Origin: M3007 sp964550795
GTDB lineage: Bacteria; Bacteroidota; Bacteroidia; Chitinophagales; Saprospiraceae
NCBI GenBank assembly: GCA_964550795.1
Contig: CAZKBH010000015.1
Span: 23,110-87,109 of the forward strand
Direction: 5' to 3'
DNA: 64,000 nt
Part shown: piece by piece, positions 43,257 to 52,104 of the stretch
How the letters are laid out: each line of letters starts with the position of its first letter
Position numbering within the stretch: position 1 is the first letter of the stretch
Position numbers and translations under genes: made by a program
The notes under the pieces: generated by a model
What the model saw: the letters and a program-made list of their open reading frames with translations, nothing else
The model's database searches: none
What the model was told of the DNA's origin: nothing

Positions 43257-43289
43257 ATTCGGGGTGCGACTTGAAGTCGCACCCCGAAT
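43257..43289. repeat. 33-bp palindrome (copy 2 of 2)
   Basis: Identical to 39457-39489 including the flanking bases; ATTCGGGGTGCGACTT and its complement around one base. Located between the 51-bp array and a terminator. Confidence 0.8.
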
Positions 43290-43300
43290 AATCAAATCAC

Positions 43301-43335
43301 AAAAAAAGCGGCCCCCATATCATTGGAGGCCGCTT
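43301..43335 (-). terminator. Rho-independent terminator of the DinB/histone-tail gene
   Basis: On the minus strand AAGCGGCCTCCAA, a short loop, then GGGGGCCGCTT followed by a run of seven T's. It lies 80 bases beyond the stop at 43415, matching the gene's orientation. Confidence 0.75.
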
Positions 43336-43414
43336 AATGCTGATTGATTTCGGTCTGTTTCTCTTACTATTTGCTGTTCTTGTATGGATACGTTTTTGCG
43401 TAGCCAGAACGGAA

Positions 43415-45241
43415 TTATTTAGATTTGGCTGCGGCCTTTGCAGCGCGATTGGCAGCGGCAGCAGCACGGGCTTTTTCCATCACCTCGGCGCGGGAAAGTT
43501 TAGGCTGTGCAGCTTTAGCAGCTTTTTCAGCAGCCACTTCTTCTGCACTGCGACGGGTACGCGTGGATTTTTCCGGAGCAGCCTTGGCTGGAGCGGACTG
43601 TGCTTTTGCAGCGCGATTGGCAGCGGCAGCGGCACGGGCTTTTTCCATCACCTCAGCGCGGGAAAGTTTGGGCTGTGCAGCTTTAGCAGCTTTTTCAGCG
43701 GCTACTTCTTCTGCACTGCGGCGCGTACGCGTGGATTTTTCCGGAGCAGCCTTGGCTGGAGCGGACTGTGCTTTTGCAGCGCGATTGGCAGCGGCGGCAG
43801 CACGGGCTTTTTCCATGACCTCTGCGCGGGAAAGTTTAGGCTGTGCAGCTTTAGCAGCTTTTTCAGCAGCTACCTCCGCAGCGGTGCGGCGTGTGCGGGT
43901 CGCTTTTTCTGGTGCAGCCTTAGCCTTGGCTGGAGCGGACTGTGCTTTTGCAGCGCGATTTGCGGCAGCAGCAGCGCGGGCTTTTGCCATGACCTCCGCG
44001 CGGGAAAGTTTGGGCTGTGCAGCCTTTGCGGCTTTTTCAGCAGCTACTTCTGCAGCGGTGCGGCGGGTGCGGGTGGCTTTTTCTGGTGCAGCCTTAGCCT
44101 TGGCTGGGGCTGTCTGTGCTTTTGCAGCGCGATTGGCAGCGGCGGCAGCACGGGCTTTTGCCATGACTTCAGCGCGAGAAAGTTTGGGCTGTGCAGCCTT
44201 TGCGGCTTTTTCAGCAGCTACTTCTGCAGCGGTGCGGCGGGTGCGGGTGGCTTTTTCTGGTGCAGATTTAGCCTTGGCTGGGGCTGTCTGTGCTTTTGCA
44301 GCGCGATTGGCAGCAGCAGCAGCGCGGGCTTTAGCCATCACTTCAGCGCGGGAAAGTTTCGGCTGCGCAGCTTTAGCAGCTTTTTCAGCGGCTACCTCCG
44401 CAGCGGTACGGCGGGCGCGCTTGGGTTTATCGGAAGAACTTGCCACCAATACCGCTTTACCTTTGGTTTGTGGTCTGCCCCGTCTTTTGGGTGCAGTGGC
44501 GGCATCCATCACTTCTTCAGTCGGCTTAGCAGCTTTTTCGGCCGCACGGCGCGCTTGTTGTGCTGCACGAATTTTTTCTTTGTGCGCTTCGCTCATCACG
44601 CGCTTCTTAGGCTTTTCGTCAGCTTCCTTCGATGCTTTAGCGACTTTTTTGCCCGAGGTTTTTACTGCTTTTGGGGCACTTTCCTCCATGCCTTTTTGGG
44701 CAGGCTTTTCAAAATTACCATCCACTACAATTTTAATGTGTGCAAGGTGGTGTTTGCCGTGCCATGCATACATTGCAATTGCTTCGCGAATCGAAACCGT
44801 GCGCTTGCTGGCTGGATGGTAATAACCACGGTCCAGATCATCTTCGGAAAGCGAAGTCAAGAAATCAATCCAACGGGAATGTAATGCGGAGAGCAGTTTT
44901 AACGAGGTTTTAGGGGAGCCGTGCTTGCCATCCTCCGTTTCAGCCCACAGTTTTTCTTCATAGGGCTTAATGATGGGTGCAGTTTCAGTAGCGGCGAGCT
45001 TAAAACGAGTGTAAGCGTTCAGGTTACTGTCTGCGAGGTGGTGAATCACTTGTCGGGCAGTCCAACCTCCATTCCGATAGGATTTGTCAAGCGCACCATC
45101 ACGAAGTTTTTTGATAAGTTTCTTGAGGTCTCGTGGTAATCGTGCAATTGTTTTTATATCCTTTCGGGTGTCTTCAATGGAGTAGGTTTTGCCGTATTCA
45201 AATTTTCCAATGGGATAACGGCGGTCGGTAATTTCCTTCAT
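43415..45241 (-). CDS. DinB/YfiT-like metal-dependent protein with AT-hook and histone-H1-like repeat tail
   Basis: A 608-residue protein. Residues 1 to about 175 are a DinB/YfiT (bacillithiol-transferase-like) four-helix domain (DRRYPIGKF, WTARQVIHHLADSNLNAYTR, and WHGKHHLAHI, giving three metal-binding His). A basic linker follows, with an AT-hook (PKRRGRPQTKGK) near 255. Then come six tandem units of 56-58 residues, each RRTAAEVAAEKAAKAAQPK, LSRAEVM-KARAAAAANRAAK and an APAKA-rich joint. The tail is almost only Ala, Lys, Arg, Glu and Pro, like histone H1 and bacterial histone-like tails, and should bind DNA. The unit repeats are also near-identical in DNA, so the gene can change length. 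Long ORFs on the opposite strand are shadows of this composition. Confidence 0.8.
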   Translation of the reverse strand: MKEITDRRYPIGKFEYGKTYSIEDTRKDIKTIARLPRDLKKLIKKLRDGALDKSYRNGGWTARQVIHHLADSNLNAYTRFKLAATETAPIIKPYEEKLWAETEDGKHGSPKTSLKLLSALHSRWIDFLTSLSEDDLDRGYYHPASKRTVSIREAIAMYAWHGKHHLAHIKIVVDGNFEKPAQKGMEESAPKAVKTSGKKVAKASKEADEKPKKRVMSEAHKEKIRAAQQARRAAEKAAKPTEEVMDAATAPKRRGRPQTKGKAVLVASSSDKPKRARRTAAEVAAEKAAKAAQPKLSRAEVMAKARAAAAANRAAKAQTAPAKAKSAPEKATRTRRTAAEVAAEKAAKAAQPKLSRAEVMAKARAAAAANRAAKAQTAPAKAKAAPEKATRTRRTAAEVAAEKAAKAAQPKLSRAEVMAKARAAAAANRAAKAQSAPAKAKAAPEKATRTRRTAAEVAAEKAAKAAQPKLSRAEVMEKARAAAAANRAAKAQSAPAKAAPEKSTRTRRSAEEVAAEKAAKAAQPKLSRAEVMEKARAAAAANRAAKAQSAPAKAAPEKSTRTRRSAEEVAAEKAAKAAQPKLSRAEVMEKARAAAAANRAAKAAAKSK

Positions 45242-45373
45242 AAAAGTGGATTTAATTTAATCTGCTGTTTAGGTATGAAAGAATGCGGACTATAATTTAT
45301 AACCCAACATCCAATTTATTTTATTGCGTGTTCGCGTTTGCTTGAAACGCATGGAATTCAAAAATCTTGTTGC

Positions 45374-45589
45374 TTATGCTACTTCCAATTCATAAGCCAT
45401 TTGCCGGATGCAGTACTGTGCAACGTTCTGAAGGTAGTTTGCTTTTTGACCAGATAGCCCGACACCTCTCAATAGGTCAACGTCAATAGAGACAACAAGA
45501 TTTGGGTATGGATAGTTTTCTGGGAACAATGCAAGGAAGCGTTTAAAAATTACATCCGCCACTTTTACACTCAATTGTTGGGAGACAAT
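45374..45589 (-). pseudogene. C-terminal-side fragment of an AlkA-type DNA-3-methyladenine glycosylase
   Basis: The open frame begins IVSQQLSVKVADVIFKRF, the conserved start of the HhH-GPD domain in AlkA-like glycosylases, and continues through LFPENYPYPN and GVGLSGQKANYLQNVAQYC (helix-hairpin-helix and following helix). It then ends early at 45374. Both the N-terminal part and the catalytic Asp region are missing. A family B element (45595-45684) lies just upstream, but removing it does not restore an upstream AlkA frame, so truncation and insertion were separate events. An ATG-less start and 66-72 residues make it non-functional. Confidence 0.65.
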
Positions 45590-45594
45590 GTGCC

Positions 45595-45684
45595 CATACT
45601 ACTGGACATTTTTGTCTTGCTACCAGACCTATAAGGTTTTAAAAACCTTATAGGTCTCGATTTCAGAAAATGTCCAGTAGTATG
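45595..45684. mobile_element. Palindromic MITE-like element with 9-bp target duplication (family B, copy 2)
   Basis: A 90-bp element matching 38798-38888 nearly base for base (CATACTACTGGACATTTT ends and the CCTATAAGG/CCTTATAGG core). CAATGTGCC stands on both sides (45586-45594, 45685-45693). Confidence 0.88.
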
Positions 45685-45799
45685 CAATGTGCCAATGCCA
45701 CATGCAAATTCATTCGGCAAAGGAAATTGTTTATTGTGATATTGTCAACAAAATATAATTTTTTTATGCGGGTGCACGATTTTTACACCTCAAGTGCAT

Positions 45800-45833
45800 A
45801 AAAAAACCGCCTCCCGAGTAAACAGGAAGGCGG
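45800..45833 (-). terminator. Rho-independent terminator of ilvE
   Basis: On the minus strand CCGCCTTCC, a loop, GGGAGGCGG and seven T's. It lies about 80 bases after the ilvE stop at 45915. Confidence 0.8.
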
Positions 45834-45914
45834 CGTATATTCACTTTTCAAAACCTTCAAATTATATAAGGCGTTTTAAACGCCCTTTTAAACCTGCTGG
45901 AGTAGCCTACATTA

Positions 45915-47036
45915 TTATGCTACCAGCTCTAAATTTTCCTGAGGAATAAACAATTCCAGGCCAGAGTTTTCGCAAGATTGCAACCATCCGTGAACATCAG
46001 GTTGCAAGCCCATACGCAGTGCGTTGATATGATTTTTCAGACGAGTACCCACTGGGCGGGTGGTTTCATTGACATCAGACAATTGAATCTTACGATCGCG
46101 CCAGGTAATTTCACTGACGTGGCTCACTACCGCAGCAGTACCCGCACCAAAACATTCCTGCAAAGTACCGCGCCAATACGCATCAGCGATTTCGGCAATG
46201 CTGAGCAAGCGATCTTCTACGGTGTACCCCCATTCTTTAAGCAGCGTAACGAAGGAATCGCGGGTTATGCCTCTAAGAATAGTGCCTGTAGTAGCAGGAG
46301 TGATTACCTTGCCGTCCATTACAAAGAAGAGATTCATGGTACCTACTTCCTGAACGTACTTTTTTTCCACTGCGTCCATCCACATTACCTGGTCGTAGCC
46401 AGCCGCTTTAGCACGGAGGGCCGGGAGGAGGGATGCACCGTAGTTGCCAGCGCATTTAGCCTCGCCCGCACCGCCTTGAGCCGCACGGGTAAATACTTCC
46501 TCCACCCATAGTTTAATGGGCTTTGGATAATAGGGGCCAACAGGACCAGTGAAAACAATAAAACGGTATTTTTCAGAAGTGTGCACCCCAAAATATTCAT
46601 CGGTGGCAAACATTAATGGGCGGATGTACAGGGCGTGATCGGTCATGGACGGAATCCAATCCCGGTCAAGTTCAACCAACATTTTCAAGGATTGAATAAA
46701 AAGGTCTTCAGGAATTTCCGGCATACACATCCGCTCCGCAGAAACATTGAAACGACGGGCGTGCATTTCAGGACGGAACAATACGGGTTCTCCCTGCATC
46801 TTTGTGGCTTTCATGCCTTCAAAAATACTTTGACCGTAGTGCAATGCGAGGTTAGCAGGAGAAATATCCAGATTGCCAAAAGGTTCGATGCGGAAATCTG
46901 TCCACTTCTCGCCGTCGTAATCAGCTACGAACATGTGATCAGAAATCACCTTTCCAAAAGGTAGATTGTTGAAGTCAACAGAGGGGAGTTTAGACTGGTT
47001 GGTCAGGGTTACTGAAACCGGATATTTTACCGCCAT
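45915..47036 (-). CDS. ilvE: Branched-chain amino acid aminotransferase
   Basis: A 373-residue class IV PLP-dependent aminotransferase of the eukaryotic/BCAT2-like length. Visible blocks: HYGQSIFEGMKA, the substrate-binding LYIRPLMFATDEYFGVHTS, the PLP lysine in GEAKCAGNYGASL, EVGTMNLFFV and TTGTILRGITRDS. It performs the last step of Leu, Ile and Val synthesis or the first of their breakdown, using 2-oxoglutarate/glutamate. A monocistronic unit is suggested by its own promoter (47080-47110) and terminator. Confidence 0.95.
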   Translation of the reverse strand: MAVKYPVSVTLTNQSKLPSVDFNNLPFGKVISDHMFVADYDGEKWTDFRIEPFGNLDISPANLALHYGQSIFEGMKATKMQGEPVLFRPEMHARRFNVSAERMCMPEIPEDLFIQSLKMLVELDRDWIPSMTDHALYIRPLMFATDEYFGVHTSEKYRFIVFTGPVGPYYPKPIKLWVEEVFTRAAQGGAGEAKCAGNYGASLLPALRAKAAGYDQVMWMDAVEKKYVQEVGTMNLFFVMDGKVITPATTGTILRGITRDSFVTLLKEWGYTVEDRLLSIAEIADAYWRGTLQECFGAGTAAVVSHVSEITWRDRKIQLSDVNETTRPVGTRLKNHINALRMGLQPDVHGWLQSCENSGLELFIPQENLELVA

Positions 47037-47079
47037 AGTAGTGTGGGTTGACTATTGTGAGACCTTAGAATTGAGCGAG

Positions 47080-47110
47080 CAAAGGTACTTAGCTTTACGA
47101 TAACCTCAAA
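47080..47110 (-). promoter_or_regulatory. Promoter of ilvE (Bacteroidota type)
   Basis: On the minus strand TTTG, 19 bases, TACCTTTG. Both boxes and the spacing match the Bacteroidota housekeeping consensus. The -7 box ends 44 bases before the ATG at 47036. The rest of 47037-47352, the divergent gap to the S9 peptidase gene, shows nothing else. Confidence 0.75.
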
Positions 47111-47352
47111 AAATTTTATTCTAAAATATGGATTTTTTTTTGGGGTGTTTCAGAATTTTTGTTTCCAAAGACGACTTTTTCATAGGAATAATATTCCAGT
47201 TTTGCCATTTTAACCTTTGAAGTCTCCCCTTATTAACCCAAGGTTAACTCGTTGATTTCGAGGAAGTTGCTTTAATCGGAATTTAAAATGTTTATAGCAT
47301 TCCTACGGTCCGGATCTTACACACAATTGTTCAGCAAACAAGATTTTTTACC

Positions 47353-49770
47353 ATGATGACTCAAATTAACAGACCCATTCAGTCGCTAATCCTTCTAGCC
47401 ATGATGTCCTTCCCCATGTTCGGCTTTGCCCAAAACAACCCTTATCGCCGCCCCCCCGCTGATGTAGCAGCCATCGTGGAAGCCAAGCCAACGCCCCAGG
47501 TGAGCATGAACACCACCCGCGATGCCTTGCTGCTCACGGATTACAACCCAAATCCCAGCATCGCTACCCTCGCCCAGCCGTTTTTGAAACTTGGAGGACT
47601 TCGTATTAACCCACAAATCAATGCACGCCAACGCATTACAGAATATACAGGCTGCACCGTCCAATGGTTCATGGAAGGAAAAAATGTGCCCATCGAGATG
47701 CCCAAAACAGGTCAGATAGTCGGCATTCCATCCTGGTCGCCCGACGGAAAACGGATCGCTTTTGCGGTGGATGTAGCCGATGGCGTACAACTTTGGGTCG
47801 CAGATGCTCGTACCGGAAAAAGCAAACGTCTGGGCGATTTTTATATCAATGACGTGCTGGGAAACCCTTTTTCCTGGTTTGAAGACAGCGAACGAATTTC
47901 AGTTCGCAGTATCCCAAAAGGCCGCGGACCCGCGCCCAATGCATTTGTGGTGCCTTCGGGACCATCCATTGAGGAAACTTCAGGTAAGGTTTCGCAAGTA
48001 ATGACCTACCAGGATTTGCTCAAAAACGAACACGATGAATTCCTGTTTGAATATTACGCCAGCAGCCAACTCCTGACCGTTCAGGCCACTTCGGGTAAAT
48101 ACCAAACGCTGGGCAACCCCGGACTTTATATGTCTGTTGATTGGTCGCCAGACGAGCGTTATTTACTCGCGACGCAATTAAAAAAGCCCTTTTCTTATCG
48201 AGTGCAGTACAACAACTTTGCCCGGAAAACGGAAGTTTGGGACCAAAACGGAACACCCATCTGCATCTTAGCCGAATACCCGGTTACCGACGAAATTCCC
48301 AGACAAGGCGTCGTGGATGGCCCACGTTCCTTCGATTGGCAATTGCGACAGGATGCCCGCTTGATTTGGGTAGAAGCCCTGGATGGTGGTGATCCAAAAC
48401 GCAAGGTAGATTTCCGCGACAAATTGCTGGTGATGGATGCGCCCTTTTCAAGCCCGCCCCGCGAACTCCTGAAAATGAAACACCGTTATGCAGGATTTGA
48501 ATGGCTGGCCACCAAAGATGCAGCCCTCCTGACCGAATATGACCGCGACCGACGCTGGTACACTACCTATCACATTGATTTACAGAATCCTGCAAAAAAA
48601 GACACCCTCTTCGATCAAAGCATCAACGACGATTACGCAAACCCGGGAGAACCCGTTTTAGAGCGCCTGCCTAATGGCGATTGGGTTGTTGCACAAGATG
48701 GCGATTGGCTTTATTACAACGCAGAAGGCGCCTCCGAAGAAGGCCAATATCCACGGTTGGACAAAATCAACCTCAAAACCAAGGAGAAACAGACGCTCTA
48801 CGAATCCGCCAAAAACACGCTCGAAGAGTTTATCGCTTTTGCTGGTAAAGGAAGAGAACGCATCGTGACACGTTACCAAAGCAAAACCGAGGTGCCTAAT
48901 TTTTTCATGGTCAACCTCAGCAATAAATCTCGTTCGCCCCTCACCGATTTTAAAGACCCGGCACCCCAACTTACGGGCATTGAAAAACAGGTCGTAAAAT
49001 ACACCCGCCCCGACGGAGTGCCGCTTTCTGGCACGCTCTATTTGCCCGCTGATTACAAACCCGGCCAAAAACTCCCGCTGTTTCTCTGGGCTTATCCGCT
49101 CGAATATTCGGATAAAAGCACCGCCGGACAAGTGCGGGTAACGGATAACAACTTCACGTTTTATCGCAACGACTCGCCCCTGTTTTTTGTCACACAGGGC
49201 TATGCGGTGCTGATGAACGCCACCATCCCAATCGTCGGCGACCCTGAAACTATGAACGATACTTTCCGCGAACAAGCCACATCATCGGGGCGCGCAGCCA
49301 TTGATTATCTGGATTCCCTGGGCATTATTGATCGTTCCAAAGTTGGCGTAGGCGGCCATTCTTACGGTGCCTTTATGACGGCTAACTTATTGGCACACAG
49401 CGATGATTACGCCTATGGCATTGCGCGTTCAGGCGCCTACAACCGCACCCTCACACCCTTCGGGTTCCAAAGCGAACGCCGTTCTTATTGGGAAGCCAAG
49501 GATATTTACATGAATGTGTCGCCGTTTAATTTTGTGGATAAAATCAAAAAACCACTGCTGCTCATTCACGGAGAAGCCGACAACAACCCGGGCACTTATA
49601 CCGTGCAATCTGAACGGATGTACCAGGCCATCAAAGGGACCGGTGGCACTGCGCGCTTTGTGTTGCTGCCCCATGAAAGCCACGGCTACCGCGCCAAAGA
49701 AAGTGTGCTGCACGTGCTGGCCGAGATGTTTGACTGGGCGAATAAATATGCCGGACCGGCGAAACCGTAG
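47353..49770 (+). CDS. S9 family prolyl-oligopeptidase-type serine peptidase
   Basis: The 805-residue protein has a signal peptide (LLAMMSFPMFGFAQ). An N-terminal propeller (about 100-550; IPSWSPDGKRIAF and VDWSPDERYLLA are TolB-like blades) is followed by an alpha/beta hydrolase domain. The catalytic triad is S670 in GGHSYGAF, D743 in HGEADNNPG and H777 in PHESHGY. This matches the exported glutamyl endopeptidase/acylaminoacyl peptidase branch of S9. It is a periplasmic or secreted peptidase whose peptide specificity cannot be read from the sequence. Confidence 0.92.
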   Translation: MMTQINRPIQSLILLAMMSFPMFGFAQNNPYRRPPADVAAIVEAKPTPQVSMNTTRDALLLTDYNPNPSIATLAQPFLKLGGLRINPQINARQRITEYTGCTVQWFMEGKNVPIEMPKTGQIVGIPSWSPDGKRIAFAVDVADGVQLWVADARTGKSKRLGDFYINDVLGNPFSWFEDSERISVRSIPKGRGPAPNAFVVPSGPSIEETSGKVSQVMTYQDLLKNEHDEFLFEYYASSQLLTVQATSGKYQTLGNPGLYMSVDWSPDERYLLATQLKKPFSYRVQYNNFARKTEVWDQNGTPICILAEYPVTDEIPRQGVVDGPRSFDWQLRQDARLIWVEALDGGDPKRKVDFRDKLLVMDAPFSSPPRELLKMKHRYAGFEWLATKDAALLTEYDRDRRWYTTYHIDLQNPAKKDTLFDQSINDDYANPGEPVLERLPNGDWVVAQDGDWLYYNAEGASEEGQYPRLDKINLKTKEKQTLYESAKNTLEEFIAFAGKGRERIVTRYQSKTEVPNFFMVNLSNKSRSPLTDFKDPAPQLTGIEKQVVKYTRPDGVPLSGTLYLPADYKPGQKLPLFLWAYPLEYSDKSTAGQVRVTDNNFTFYRNDSPLFFVTQGYAVLMNATIPIVGDPETMNDTFREQATSSGRAAIDYLDSLGIIDRSKVGVGGHSYGAFMTANLLAHSDDYAYGIARSGAYNRTLTPFGFQSERRSYWEAKDIYMNVSPFNFVDKIKKPLLLIHGEADNNPGTYTVQSERMYQAIKGTGGTARFVLLPHESHGYRAKESVLHVLAEMFDWANKYAGPAKP

Positions 49771-49844
49771 GGGGAGGGGGGGCAAAATCACATAAATCAA
49801 ACGAATCATAGTTCAGACAAACAATCAACAGTTCAGACACCCGC

Positions 49845-50951
49845 ATGGCAGAGCCGCTTAAAAACATCTACTCCCGCGATTTCATCACTTCATTCGTCGT
49901 TGACCTACAAGCTGTTTGGCCAGAATTTCCTGCACAAACCTTTCTAAATCAATTGTTTGGACCCAGTTGGGAATCTCTGGAACTCAAACAACGTATTCGG
50001 CAAATCAGCCAAGTCCTGCGCACCCATCTTCCGCCAGATTATCCTGCGGCGCTGAAAATTATGGTACAAACTACCGAACGCTATCTCCAACAGCACGGCG
50101 AAAAGTTGACTTTTTTGTACACATTTCTGCCTGATTTTGTAGAAACCCACGGCCCTGATTTTCCCGATGAATCCATCCCTGCGCTCGAAATATTGACCCG
50201 CTGGAGCAGTGCCGAGTTTGCGGTGCGCCCGTTTTTGCTGCGTTACCCGGAACGAATGCACGCCCAAATGCTGGAATGGTCGAATCATAGCAGTCCCATG
50301 GTTCGCCGACTGAGCAGCGAGGGTATTCGGCCCCGATTGCCCTGGGGAATGGGGATTCCGATGCTCAAACGCGATCCATCCCCCATTTTGCCCATCCTTG
50401 AAAACCTTAAAAACGACCCGGCGGAAACCGTGCGCCGCTCGGTGGCCAACAACCTGAACGACATCGCCAAAGACCATCCCGAGCTGGTCCTTTCAATTGC
50501 AGAACGCTGGCTCGGCCATTCCCCCGAGACGGATTGGGTGGTGCGCCATGCCTGCCGGGGTTTGTTGAAAAAAGGAAATGCCGCCGCATTGGCCCATTTT
50601 GGGTTTCAAAAAGGAGTGGAAGGCATTGAAATTTCAAACCTGCATTTGCCCGAAAAAGTCCAAATCGGGCAGCGTCTGGATTTTGATTTCGAGCTTCAAA
50701 ACACGGCCACAAATGCCGCTCAAATACGCCTCGAATACGGGATTGAGTACCAAACCCTTTCGGGCAAAATGTCTTACAAAGTGTTCAAAATCAAGGAATT
50801 GAATGTAGATTCCGGCCAAGCCCTGAAGATTTCCCGACACCAGCGTTTTCAGGATTTTACCACCCGGAAACACTACCCGGGCAAGCACAGTCTGCACATT
50901 TTGGTGAACGGGACCGCAATGGCCGCACAAGATTTTGAAGTGCAGGGCTAA
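49845..50951 (+). CDS. AlkC-like DNA alkylation repair protein
   Basis: The 368-residue protein consists of HEAT-like helical repeats (RRLSSEGIRPRLPWGMGIPM, DPAETVRRSVANNLNDIAKD, DWVVRHACRGLLKKG) as in the AlkC/AlkD DNA glycosylases. It ends with a beta-rich C-terminal domain (VQIGQRLDFDFELQN, KHYPGKHSLHILVNG) found in the longer AlkC type. Such enzymes remove N3-alkylated adenines. No operon partner is obvious; pyrD follows after 32 bases. Confidence 0.82.
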   Translation: MAEPLKNIYSRDFITSFVVDLQAVWPEFPAQTFLNQLFGPSWESLELKQRIRQISQVLRTHLPPDYPAALKIMVQTTERYLQQHGEKLTFLYTFLPDFVETHGPDFPDESIPALEILTRWSSAEFAVRPFLLRYPERMHAQMLEWSNHSSPMVRRLSSEGIRPRLPWGMGIPMLKRDPSPILPILENLKNDPAETVRRSVANNLNDIAKDHPELVLSIAERWLGHSPETDWVVRHACRGLLKKGNAAALAHFGFQKGVEGIEISNLHLPEKVQIGQRLDFDFELQNTATNAAQIRLEYGIEYQTLSGKMSYKVFKIKELNVDSGQALKISRHQRFQDFTTRKHYPGKHSLHILVNGTAMAAQDFEVQG

Positions 50952-50983
50952 CACCTGCCGGGATTTTCAGACTTTTGCGCACC

Positions 50984-52033
50984 ATGTATCAAATTTTCAA
51001 GCCACTGCTTTTTGCGCTTTCCCCGGAAACCGCGCACCGGGTCACTTTTCTGCTCCTCGATTTTGCCGCATCGTTTCCGCCCACGCGCTGGCTGCTGCAA
51101 TCCATGTTTTGTCTGCCCGAAAAACGCCTCGAAAAAAAGGTTTTGGGCCTGCAATTTCCCAATTCCGTGGGCCTTGCTGCGGGTTTTGACAAAGACGGGA
51201 AACACCTGCTTGGCTTGGCCTGTCTTGGGTTTGGGTTCATCGAAGTGGGTACCGTAACGCCGGTTGCACAGGCCGGAAATCCGCAGCCGCGACTGTTTCN
51301 NNNNNNNNNNNNNNNNNNNNNNNNNNNNNNGGCCCTTATCAACCGAATGGGCTTCAACAATTCGGGGCTGGACGAACTGGTGGACCAACTCCGTGCCTGG
51401 CGCGAACGGATCCCATCTGGTGGCCCCATCATTGGCGGGAACATCGGCAAAAACAAACTGACGCCCAACGAAGCCGCCGCGGAGGATTACCTGATCTGTT
51501 TTGAAAAACTATTCCCTTGGGTGGATTATTTTGTGGTGAATGTCAGCTCGCCAAACACCCCCGGGCTGCGCGAATTGCAGGAAAAAGAGCCGCTTACCCG
51601 GCTTTTGAACCAATTGCAGGAAAAAAACCGCCAGCATAAATCGCCCAAACCCATCCTCCTCAAAATTGCACCCGATCTCAGTGAAAGTCAATTGGAAGAC
51701 ATCGCCGATATCGTGCGCGAAACAGGCCTGGCCGGCATCATCGCTACCAATACGACCATTTCCCGAGAGGCCCTCAACACACCCAAAACGGTGGTGACTG
51801 AAATCGGGATGGGCGGACTGAGCGGCGCGCCCGTTCGCGCCCGATCCACGGCGGTAATCCGGTACCTGCGCGAAAAACTGGGTCCCGAAGTCGCAATCAT
51901 CGGGGTTGGGGGCATTGATTCGCCGGAATCTGCGCAGGAAAAAATGGATGCAGGAGCAGACCTGGTGCAGATTTACACCGGAATGATTTACGAAGGCCCC
52001 GGACTGATACGTTCGATTTTGGAAAAACAATAA
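50984..52033 (+). CDS. pyrD: Dihydroorotate dehydrogenase (quinone), class 2; contains an N gap
   Basis: ATG 50984 opens MYQIFKPLLFALSPETAHR, the membrane-associating N terminus typical of class 2 enzymes. FMN-binding and catalytic blocks follow: VGLAAGFDKDGK, FIEVGTVTP, NRMGFNN, VNVSSPNTPGLRELQ (catalytic Ser), KIAPDLSE, ATNTT, IGVGGI and QIYTGMIYEGP. A run of 31 N (51300-51330) removes only the short stretch between PQPRLF and ALINRMG. It is the fourth step of pyrimidine synthesis, passing electrons to menaquinone. Length is normal. Confidence 0.93.
   Translation: MYQIFKPLLFALSPETAHRVTFLLLDFAASFPPTRWLLQSMFCLPEKRLEKKVLGLQFPNSVGLAAGFDKDGKHLLGLACLGFGFIEVGTVTPVAQAGNPQPRLFXXXXXXXXXXXALINRMGFNNSGLDELVDQLRAWRERIPSGGPIIGGNIGKNKLTPNEAAAEDYLICFEKLFPWVDYFVVNVSSPNTPGLRELQEKEPLTRLLNQLQEKNRQHKSPKPILLKIAPDLSESQLEDIADIVRETGLAGIIATNTTISREALNTPKTVVTEIGMGGLSGAPVRARSTAVIRYLREKLGPEVAIIGVGGIDSPESAQEKMDAGADLVQIYTGMIYEGPGLIRSILEKQ
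51300..51330. other. Assembly gap (31 N) in pyrD
   Basis: N run inside an otherwise intact pyrD frame; the protein on both sides is collinear with the family, so the gap is small. Confidence 0.95.
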
Positions 52034-52104
52034 GAAATCGCTTTGTAAGGATTTGGGCTTTTCTATTTTTGGCCGTCTTTTCAAAACAAAAAATCTGCAT
52101 CTGC

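Noticed and set aside
43337..44884. Two long plus-strand ORFs (515 and 465 codons) rich in Gly/Ser/Phe/Cys or Ala
   Set aside because: They are antisense shadows of the Ala/Lys-rich repeats of the DinB-histone-tail gene; the minus-strand protein has a recognisable domain and proper start and terminator.
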